Assembly (NCBI GenBank): GCA_964511185.1
Contig: CAZEDU010000014.1
Location: 1 to 59,464, forward strand
Direction of reading: 5' to 3'
DNA: 59,464 nucleotides
From: CAZEDU01 sp964511185
GTDB lineage: Bacteria; Myxococcota; Myxococcia; Myxococcales; Myxococcaceae
Part shown: positions 25,696 to 32,248 of the stretch, piece by piece
How the letters are laid out: each line of letters starts with the position of its first letter
How positions within the stretch are numbered: the first letter of the stretch is position 1
Notes under the pieces: generated by a model
Databases searched by the model: none
Told to the model about the DNA's origin: nothing
The model's input: only the letters and a program-made list of their open reading frames with translations
Program-made: the position numbers and the translations under genes

Positions 25696-27351
25696 CTACT
25701 TCGCGGACCGGCCGACCTCGGGGAACACCTGCTGAATGTAAGTGCGCGCGCGCGAGCTCGACGCGTCCCTCAGATGTCGGCTCCACCAGCCGCGGGCCTT
25801 CTGGCTGTCGTTCTTCTGGAAGTACAGCTCCCCCAACTTGAGCGCGAGCTCCGGCGAGGGGTCGGCGGCGAACGCCTCCTGGTACTTCTGAGCCGCCACG
25901 TCGACGAGCCCCCGCTGGTGCGCGTCGTCCGCCTCGCGGGCGGCGCGCAGCGCGCGCTCCGGGTCGCGCCGCTCCTTGGGCACCTCGTGCTCGTACAGCG
26001 GCTTGTCGTTCCCCGCGCCCGGCTTGTCCGCCAGCTGCAGGGGCGCGTTGGGCGGCGGCTGGTAGTCCTCGGGCGCGGCCTGATGGCGTTGGTAGAGGAA
26101 CCAGCCGCCGATGCCCACCGCGATGAGGAACATCGCCACGGTGAGCAGCTTGAGCAGCATCACCCCGCCGCCGCCGGCGCTCGCCGCGATGACCTCGTCG
26201 GTCGCCACGGGCTTGCCCGGGCGCGTGCTCGAAGATAGCGCGCCAGGATCGGCGCGAACGGTGTCCTCGCGCTCTCCCCACTGCGGCCCGGAGGTGATTC
26301 GCGTCGTCGCGCTCTCCTCGGCCGACACCTTGCGCGGAATCGGACCGAGCACCTGCGGCGTGCGGCGCGGGCCGTTCTTGCCTTCCCTTCCGACCGCCGC
26401 CAGCTCCGAACGGAACGCCTCGGCGGTGGCCGGTCGCTGATTCGGATCCTTCGAGAGCACCCGCATGATCAAGCGCTCCATCGCCGGCGAGATCCTCGCG
26501 TCCGGCCGGCGCTTGGAAGGCGGTGGCGGCTCCTCGCTCAGGTGCTTGGTCGCGAAGCCGACCGCCGAATCGGACTCGAACGGCAGGAGCCCGGTCGTCA
26601 GCTGGTAGAGAATCACGCCGACCGAGTAGAGGTCGCTGCGCGCGTCGAGCGCTCCGCCGCGCGCCTGCTCGGGGGACATGTACTCGGGCGTGCCGCACAC
26701 GAAGCCGGCGCGCGTGAGCGCGGGACCGTCGTCCCCGGTCGAGTCGGTGATCTTCGCGATGCCGAAGTCGAGCACCTTCACGAAGTCGGGCTCCCCACGC
26801 CGCTGCTCGACCATGATGTTCTCGGGCTTCAGGTCGCGGTGAATGACGCCCGCGCTGTGCGCATCGGCGAGCGCCGAGAGCACCTGGCTGATGATGCGGA
26901 TGATCCGCGCCTCGGGGAGCGGCCACTCCTTGCTCAGAATCTGGTGGAGGTCCTTGCCGGACACGAACTCCATCGCGATGAACAACGCGCCATCGTCGGT
27001 GCGGCCGAAGTCGAGCACGCTGATCGAGTTCGCGTGGTTCAGCCGGCTGGCCGCCTTCGCCTCGCGCTGAAACCGCTGCACGGTCCGCTCGTCCGAGAGC
27101 AGCGACTTGCGCAACACCTTGAGCACCACCGGCTTGTCGAGCGCGACCTGGAGCGCCTTGTAGACGCGCCCCATGCCGCCCTCGCCGATCATCTGCTCGA
27201 TGCGGTACTTGCCTGAGATGATCTTGCCGACGTAGTCGTCGCCGCCCTCCGCCCGCACGATCGTCGCGCCACACGAAGGGCAGAATTTCGAAACGTCCCC
27301 TGCATCGGCGTTGCAGTTGGGGCAGAGCACGGAAGTAGGAGACTTTTGCAC
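25696..27351 (-). CDS. Membrane Ser/Thr protein kinase with N-terminal zinc ribbon and C-terminal periplasmic repeat domain
   Basis: A 551-aa Hanks-type kinase. An N-terminal zinc ribbon has Cys10, 13, 24 and 27. The kinase domain (about 48-310) has the glycine loop IGEGGMGRVYKA, Lys78, HRDLKPEN (171-178), DFG (195-197) and a SPEQAR activation segment end, so it is predicted active. A linker rich in Ser/Thr/Arg precedes one membrane helix (LLTVAMFLIAVGIGGWFL). The C-terminal part has TPR-like helices (GLVDVAAQKYQEAFAADPSPELALKLGELYF). The gene is convergent with FHA protein 1 and divergent from FHA protein 2, its likely partners. Confidence 0.92.
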   Translation of the reverse strand: MQKSPTSVLCPNCNADAGDVSKFCPSCGATIVRAEGGDDYVGKIISGKYRIEQMIGEGGMGRVYKALQVALDKPVVLKVLRKSLLSDERTVQRFQREAKAASRLNHANSISVLDFGRTDDGALFIAMEFVSGKDLHQILSKEWPLPEARIIRIISQVLSALADAHSAGVIHRDLKPENIMVEQRRGEPDFVKVLDFGIAKITDSTGDDGPALTRAGFVCGTPEYMSPEQARGGALDARSDLYSVGVILYQLTTGLLPFESDSAVGFATKHLSEEPPPPSKRRPDARISPAMERLIMRVLSKDPNQRPATAEAFRSELAAVGREGKNGPRRTPQVLGPIPRKVSAEESATTRITSGPQWGEREDTVRADPGALSSSTRPGKPVATDEVIAASAGGGGVMLLKLLTVAMFLIAVGIGGWFLYQRHQAAPEDYQPPPNAPLQLADKPGAGNDKPLYEHEVPKERRDPERALRAAREADDAHQRGLVDVAAQKYQEAFAADPSPELALKLGELYFQKNDSQKARGWWSRHLRDASSSRARTYIQQVFPEVGRSAK

Positions 27352-27400
27352 GGCGGTTGGGTGTGCCGCAAACCCCTTGAATCTGGCCTATAAAGGCGAC

Positions 27401-28129
27401 ATGTCGACCATCACCTGCCCCCGCTGCCGCGCCACGAGCCCCGCGCGCGCCACGCAGTGTCCCTCGTGCGGCGCATCCTTCGCCCCGGCCGAGGCGACTC
27501 GCCCGAAGATAGGCTTTCGCGTGGTTCGCGCCGACGGCGGCCCCGAGGTGAGCGTCCCGATGCGCGGGGAGCTGTTCACCTGCGGCAAGAAGGCGGACCT
27601 GTCGCTGGGCGACGACCCCTTCGTGACCGACCTCCAGGCGCGGTTCTATTTCCATGGGCCGCGCTTGGCGGTCGAAGACGTGGGCGGCACCAACGGCGTG
27701 TTCCTGCGCCTCAAGCAGGAACGCGAGCTCGGCAAAGACGGCGAGCTGCGCGTCGGCCGTCAGCGCCTGGTGCTCGAAGCCGTGCCCCCCGCCGCGCCGG
27801 CCCCCGATGCCGCCATGGCCTGGGGCTCACCCGACAACGGCTGTCCCTTCCGGCTGGTGCAGCTCATCGAAGGCGGTCTGCGGGGGGCGGCGTATCCGCT
27901 CAAGGCAGGCGAGACGAGCATCGGCCGGGAGGTCGGCGACATCACCTTCCCGCAAGACGGCTTCGTCTCCGGTCGGCACGCCACCCTCTCGGTGCAAGCC
28001 AACCGCGTGGTCGTGCGCGATCTCGGCTCGTCGAACGGGACCTTCGTCCGGCTGCAAGCGCCGTCTTACGTGGAGCTGGGCGACCAGCTGCTCATCGGCC
28101 GCCACCTGGTCCGCGTCGACACCCAGTAG
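27401..28129 (+). CDS. Zinc-ribbon protein with two FHA domains (second of two)
   Basis: A 242-aa protein with zinc ribbon Cys6, 9, 20 and 23 (CPRC-x10-CPSC). FHA-like domain 1 (residues 35-120, FTCGKKADLSLGDDPFVTDLQARFYF) has lost the canonical Ser-x-x-His. FHA domain 2 is canonical (TSIGREVGDITFPQDGFVSGRHATL, RDLGSSNGTFVRL). It is divergent from the kinase gene with 49 bp between starts. AGG lies 5 bases before the ATG. It probably reads phosphothreonine made by the neighbouring kinase; that partnership is inference from location and the shared zinc ribbon. Confidence 0.86.
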   Translation: MSTITCPRCRATSPARATQCPSCGASFAPAEATRPKIGFRVVRADGGPEVSVPMRGELFTCGKKADLSLGDDPFVTDLQARFYFHGPRLAVEDVGGTNGVFLRLKQERELGKDGELRVGRQRLVLEAVPPAAPAPDAAMAWGSPDNGCPFRLVQLIEGGLRGAAYPLKAGETSIGREVGDITFPQDGFVSGRHATLSVQANRVVVRDLGSSNGTFVRLQAPSYVELGDQLLIGRHLVRVDTQ

Positions 28130-28137
28130 AGCACGAA

Positions 28138-28166
28138 GGGGACTGTCCCCAACGGGGACTGTCCCC
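28138..28166. repeat. REP-like palindromic doublet
   Basis: Two copies of the 13-bp palindrome GGGGACTGTCCCC (28138-28150, 28154-28166) are separated by AAC. They fill the 42-bp gap between convergent FHA and dksA-like genes. The same 29 bases recur in reverse at 57579-57607. Confidence 0.85.
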
Positions 28167-28171
28167 GGCCT

Positions 28172-28534
28172 TCACCCGTAGCTCTTTTCCTTCTTCTCCT
28201 GCTCTTCCTTGCAGCGAATGCAGAGCGTCGTCACCGGGCGCGCCTCGAGGCGCTTGGGCGAGATGGGCTCTTCGCAGCGCTCGCAGATACCGAAGGTGCC
28301 GTCTTCGATGCGCATCAGCGCCTTCTCGATCTTCTTGAGCAGGAACTTCTCACGGTCGCGCAGGCGGAACACCATGCTCTGCGCGTACTCGCTCGAGGCC
28401 AGATCGATCTCGTCCGGGAGGTCGTCGGTGTCGAAGTTCGACTCCTCCATCAGCGTTTTCTTGGCGCTCTGCAGGAGGGCCAGCTTGCTGTCCTCGAGCA
28501 TCTTCTTGTAGCGCTTCAGATCTTTCTGGTTCAA
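28172..28534 (-). CDS. dksA: DksA/TraR family zinc-finger RNA polymerase regulator
   Basis: A 120-aa protein with the DksA layout: an N-terminal coiled coil (KDLKRYKKMLEDSKLALLQ, ending near DTDDLPDEIDLASSEY, whose acidic tip corresponds to the DksA Asp pair), then a four-Cys zinc finger (GICERCEEPISPKRLEARPVTTLCIRC). It binds the RNA polymerase secondary channel and works with (p)ppGpp. No ATG is available: a TTG at 28534 with GGGG upstream is preferred, and a TTG at 28552 would add six residues. The leader holds a hairpin with a T run. Confidence 0.9.
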   Translation of the reverse strand: MNQKDLKRYKKMLEDSKLALLQSAKKTLMEESNFDTDDLPDEIDLASSEYAQSMVFRLRDREKFLLKKIEKALMRIEDGTFGICERCEEPISPKRLEARPVTTLCIRCKEEQEKKEKSYG

Positions 28535-28563
28535 AGCGGGCCCCGAAGCCAAAGGTGGGTGGG

Positions 28564-28607
28564 AAAAAAGGGCCGATACCTTTATTCGTGGGTACCGGCC
28601 AAGTCAA
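28564..28607 (-). promoter_or_regulatory. dksA leader: promoter-like hexamers overlapping a hairpin with a T run
   Basis: Read on the minus strand, TTGACT (28607-28602) and TAAAGG (28584-28579) are 17 bp apart. A stem GGCCGGTACC (28600-28591) pairs with GGTATCGGCC (28580-28571), with one G-U pair, and is followed by six T (28569-28564), about 30 bases before the dksA start. It is either a promoter overlapped by a palindromic operator or a terminator-type attenuator served by a promoter further upstream. Confidence 0.4.
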
Positions 28608-28642
28608 GGTAAGCTGATGTAAGATCCGGTAAAGGTTGGCGA

Positions 28643-29524
28643 ATGCCTGAAAGTGCCAAGTTCGACCGCGAGTTCCTGCGAGCCGCCCTTCAGCTCGCGG
28701 GGAAGAACGACGTCGACCACCTGCTCTACATCGGCGACGCCCCGATTGCGCCCGAGGATCTGCGCGGACGCAAGTGCAAAAAGAAGCTGATCTACGCGGT
28801 CACCTCCGAAGGTCTGGCGCAGGAGCGCATCGCCGAGAAAACACGCGCGCTGGTGATCCCTTCCTACGACTATTCGCGCGTCGAGCGCGTGAAGGTCGCG
28901 CTGGTCTCCGCGTTGAGCCAGGGCGCCTTCCGCGAAGGCGACATGGTGCTCTGCCTCACCGGGAAGGTCGGCCGGCCGGTCGACACCTTGATGCAGATGC
29001 GCATCGGAGGCTCGCTCGACGATCGCGTCGCGATCGAGGGCGTGAAGCTCGGCGATCAGTTCAACTCGCAAGTCGTCGACGCGATCATTCAGCTGGCGCT
29101 CCAGATCGGGCAGGAAGGCTTCGAGGGCCACCCGATCGGCACCATCATCACCATCGGCGATCACACCGCCGTGCTCGAGAAGAGCCGGCAGATGACCATC
29201 AACCCGTTCCAGGGGCTCTCGGAGTCGGAGCGCAACGTGCTCGATCCGAAGATCCGCGAGGCGATCAAGAACTTCTCGGTGCTCGACGGCGCCTTCGTCA
29301 TCCGCGAGGACGGCGTGGTGCTCGCCGCCGGTCGCTACCTGAGCGCCGGCGATGACGACGTGAAGATTCCCCTGGGCCTCGGCGCGCGCCACGCGGCCGC
29401 CGCCGGCATCACCTCCACCACGAACTGCATCGCGCTGGTGGTGAGCCAGACCTCGGGCGCGGTGCGGCTGTTCAAGGACGGCAACATCGTGCTCGAGCTG
29501 CACCAGACGGCCCGGCGGACGTAG
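28643..29524 (+). CDS. Diadenylate cyclase family protein (DisA_N domain with pyruvate-kinase-C-like N-terminus, CdaZ-like)
   Basis: A 293-aa cytoplasmic protein. Residues 15-125 resemble the C-terminal domain of pyruvate kinase (ALVIPSYDYSRVERVKVALVSAL, GDMVLCLTGKVGRPVDT), as reported for archaeal-type CdaZ/DacZ. Residues 150-290 are a DAC domain: LDGAFVIREDGVVLAAGRYL with D215-G-A, and LGLGARHAAAAGITSTTNCIALVVSQTSGAVRLF. The usual GTRHRAA motif reads GARHAAA (R249, H250, A251), so the second Arg of RHR is lost and cyclase activity is uncertain. If active it would make c-di-AMP from ATP. It is divergent from dksA; AAGG lies 8 bases before the ATG. Confidence 0.8.
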   Translation: MPESAKFDREFLRAALQLAGKNDVDHLLYIGDAPIAPEDLRGRKCKKKLIYAVTSEGLAQERIAEKTRALVIPSYDYSRVERVKVALVSALSQGAFREGDMVLCLTGKVGRPVDTLMQMRIGGSLDDRVAIEGVKLGDQFNSQVVDAIIQLALQIGQEGFEGHPIGTIITIGDHTAVLEKSRQMTINPFQGLSESERNVLDPKIREAIKNFSVLDGAFVIREDGVVLAAGRYLSAGDDDVKIPLGLGARHAAAAGITSTTNCIALVVSQTSGAVRLFKDGNIVLELHQTARRT

Positions 29525-29533
29525 CGCGCCGCC

Positions 29534-30085
29534 TCACTTCGTGCGCTTGTCCTCGCGGTAGATCTCCGCCAGCGCGTGCGCGCGCTCGACCTCGTCGCGC
29601 GCGGCGTCGAGCTGGAGCAGGCGCCCGACCCGCTCGGCCTGAGCGCGCAGCGCCTCCGTGGTCGCGCGGGACGCCTCGAGCCGGCTCCGCGCGCTCCCAC
29701 GCTCGACCTGCAGCGCGCGGAGCTGTTGGTTGAGCGCCTCTGCCGCGGCGCCGAGCAGGGCGCCATCCTCGTTCGCCGACTGCCAGGCTTGCTCGCTCGC
29801 CACGACCCGGTCCCGGAGCTCTTTCAAGTCGCGCTCGATCGTGGCCGCCGCGGCCGCGTCGTTCGTGCGGAGCGCCTCGTCCCGACGCCGCTTCAGCGCC
29901 TCTGCCTGCGCCTTGTACCGCTCGAGATCGCGCTCGAGGTCCGCGCGCAACGCCACCAACGTCGCCGCCGACTTGCGCACCTGCGCGGCCTGGCGCTTCA
30001 GCTCCTCGATCAGCGCGTCGTACGTCGCGAGGGGATCGCGCGGCGCCTCGGCGGGTCGGCGCTTCCTGAAGAAACCGAAGACCAT
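29534..30085 (-). CDS. Coiled-coil protein, PspA/IM30-like in outline
   Basis: A 183-aa protein. An N-terminal aromatic/basic patch (MVFGFFRKRRP) could bind a membrane, and almost continuous amphipathic helix follows (from TYDALIEELKRQAAQVRKSAATL to the end). The order of helices and the short hydrophobic N-terminus recall PspA/IM30 membrane-remodelling proteins, but I see no decisive motif. It lies 24 bp downstream of the VWA gene in the MoxR-VWA operon. It could be an accessory or substrate of that ATPase system (inference). Confidence 0.6.
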   Translation of the reverse strand: MVFGFFRKRRPAEAPRDPLATYDALIEELKRQAAQVRKSAATLVALRADLERDLERYKAQAEALKRRRDEALRTNDAAAAATIERDLKELRDRVVASEQAWQSANEDGALLGAAAEALNQQLRALQVERGSARSRLEASRATTEALRAQAERVGRLLQLDAARDEVERAHALAEIYREDKRTK

Positions 30086-30109
30086 GGGCGCGGCGGGTTG
30101 TACTGCAGA

Positions 30110-32248
30110 TCAGGGGAGCGGCGCACAGGTGAGCCGAATCCGATCGATGGCCCGCCCGAGCCTCTCGTCCGGCCGCCGCGCCGCCTCCAGATAGACATCG
30201 AGCGGCCAGCCGTAGAGCTGCAACAGATGCTCGAGCAGCAGCACGCTCTCTTGCGCGCGGTCCTCCACGGGCGCGAGCGCGGCGGCGGTCGCGACCGCGG
30301 CCAAGACGTCGAGCAGCCGCTCGTGTCGCTCGTTCGGCGGCGCGGCCGGCGCTCCTCGATGCTCCGCCGAAGGGAACACCGCATCGAACATCAGCACGTT
30401 TCGAAGGGCCGGCGGCTTGCGGCCGAACGCGACCGCCTCCAGCGCATCGAGGTGCGGCAGCAGCGCCTCCCACCGCAGGGACTCCGGCGGCAGCCACGGC
30501 GGAAACAGCGTCCGCCCGATCCGCTCGAACGCCGTCGGCAGCGCCAAAAGCTCGGCGTCGTCGAAGTGCTGGTAGAACGCCCGCCCGCCCGACGCGCGCT
30601 GCTCGTCGACCAGCTTCTGGAGATCTGGGTTTTCCTCTCCCAAGGCGATGAAGCTGAGCGCGGTGCTGATGCCCTCGACCGGCGCGCGGGCCCGGCGCAC
30701 CGCCTCGAGCTCGACCGAGTCTTCGCCATCGGTCACGAGCACCACCGTCGCCCGCGCGAGCTGTGGGTCGACGCCGCGCGCTTGGCGAATCGAGTCGAAG
30801 GCGGTGATCAGCGCCAGGGTGATGTCGGTCGACCCACGCGCGGGAGACTCCCGGAAGAGCTTCTCCATCTGCCGCGTCGCCTGCGCCGCGCTGTCCACCC
30901 GCGTCAGCTCGGCGGGCATGTCGTTGAAGAACGAGAAGTACAACGGGTCGAACGGCGCCCCCGACGTCGCCTTGCGTCGGAGGTTGTTGAGCTCGGCGAG
31001 CACCACCGCGTCGCGAAACCGGGCGCGCGCGCCGTGCATCGATCCGGACGCGTCGCACACGTAGACGCGCACGGCCGAGCGCCGCTGCTTCTTCGGCTTG
31101 GGCCGCGGCACCTCCTCCAAGTACGTGCGCACCAGCTGACGCTGAGAGGCCAAGTCGTGCAGCAACGTCTTGGGGTGGGCGAGGACGAAGTGGTGGAGCT
31201 GATCGAGGCTGCCGGTCAGCGCGTACGTCATCTGCTGCGTGGGGTGCGGCACCTGCCGCCACGTGGGCCGCTCGGGCTCGGGCGCGGTGCTCTCCTCGCC
31301 CAGGCTCTCCTCCACGTCGACCAGGCGCCCGACGTCGGCCGCGAGCTCGAAGGCGCGCAGCGCGTCGTCGTCCAGCGAGAAGGCGAGCGCGGTGAGCGCG
31401 TCGCCCTCTTCCGCCATCGACCGCGCCGCCCGGTGAGCGGCCTCGGCCACCGCTTCCTGCCCCGCGTCGAGGGCGCGCTGGTACAGGCCCGTCAGCGCTC
31501 GGTAGACCTCCCCTCGATGCCGCTCCCCCGCGCGTCGCAGCTGGGCCACCAGCTCCGGGAGAGACCGGGGCGACCAGGCGCCAGCGAGCTGCTCCCGCGC
31601 GCGCGCCACCTGGAGCCGCGCGTCCATCGCGCGCGCCTTGTCCTCGGTGGCGACCCGGCCAAGCTGCATCAACAGCTCGTGCGCCCGCTGCAAGTCGCGC
31701 CGCTTGGCCACCACGTCCTCGTGGCTGGCGCGCGCCCGATCGAGCCAGTACTCGGCGAGCGCCAACGTGGCCGCCTGGGGCGGAGCCGCGGGGCGCCAGC
31801 CGCGGGTCAGCAGGGAGAAGCCCTTGGGCGCGACCCGCGCGAAGATGTCCGCCACCCGCGCGGCCCGCGCCGCCTTCACGAGGCCCCGCTCGAGCGCGGT
31901 CACCACGCCGGGCGCGACCCGACCGGCCAACAGGGCGCGCTCTGCCTGCCCAACCGATCCTTCCAGCGCGCGCACGGCCGCCGCGGCGCGCCGGCGGAGC
32001 CCACGCGCCAGCCGCGCGGCGCGCCCTTCCCTCGCGCCCAAATCGCGCAGCAGCTCCGCGTCGGCCGAGGAGTGAATGCCCACGCAGTCGAGGTCGTGAT
32101 CGAGCGACTCGAGCTCAGGCCAGGCGAGATCCACGCGCCCCGCGCCCAGCCTCGCCGCGAGCCATCCCACCGGGCCTTGCCCGAGCACCTCTCCCCGCTC
32201 GAGCGCGTCGACGCGTTCGCGAAGCCGAGCAACCGCTCCGCTCAACAT
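30110..32248 (-). CDS. VWA domain protein, partner of the upstream MoxR ATPase
   Basis: A 712-aa soluble protein: a long helical N-terminal half and a von Willebrand factor A domain from about residue 392. A complete metal-ion-dependent adhesion site is visible: DASGS (D399, S401, S403), the Thr in RGSTDITLAL, and the Asp in VTDGEDS. The C-terminal part is helical. MoxR-type AAA+ ATPases and such VWA proteins act as chaperone pairs for assembly or activation of other complexes. The ATG overlaps the stop of the MoxR gene by one base (TGATG). No signal peptide is present, so it acts in the cytoplasm. Confidence 0.88.
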   Translation of the reverse strand: MLSGAVARLRERVDALERGEVLGQGPVGWLAARLGAGRVDLAWPELESLDHDLDCVGIHSSADAELLRDLGAREGRAARLARGLRRRAAAAVRALEGSVGQAERALLAGRVAPGVVTALERGLVKAARAARVADIFARVAPKGFSLLTRGWRPAAPPQAATLALAEYWLDRARASHEDVVAKRRDLQRAHELLMQLGRVATEDKARAMDARLQVARAREQLAGAWSPRSLPELVAQLRRAGERHRGEVYRALTGLYQRALDAGQEAVAEAAHRAARSMAEEGDALTALAFSLDDDALRAFELAADVGRLVDVEESLGEESTAPEPERPTWRQVPHPTQQMTYALTGSLDQLHHFVLAHPKTLLHDLASQRQLVRTYLEEVPRPKPKKQRRSAVRVYVCDASGSMHGARARFRDAVVLAELNNLRRKATSGAPFDPLYFSFFNDMPAELTRVDSAAQATRQMEKLFRESPARGSTDITLALITAFDSIRQARGVDPQLARATVVLVTDGEDSVELEAVRRARAPVEGISTALSFIALGEENPDLQKLVDEQRASGGRAFYQHFDDAELLALPTAFERIGRTLFPPWLPPESLRWEALLPHLDALEAVAFGRKPPALRNVLMFDAVFPSAEHRGAPAAPPNERHERLLDVLAAVATAAALAPVEDRAQESVLLLEHLLQLYGWPLDVYLEAARRPDERLGRAIDRIRLTCAPLP

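Noticed and set aside
28135..28170. The palindromic doublet as a specific repressor operator for the FHA or dksA gene.
   Set aside because: It lies past the stop codons of both genes, not at a promoter, and recurs elsewhere as an inverted pair.
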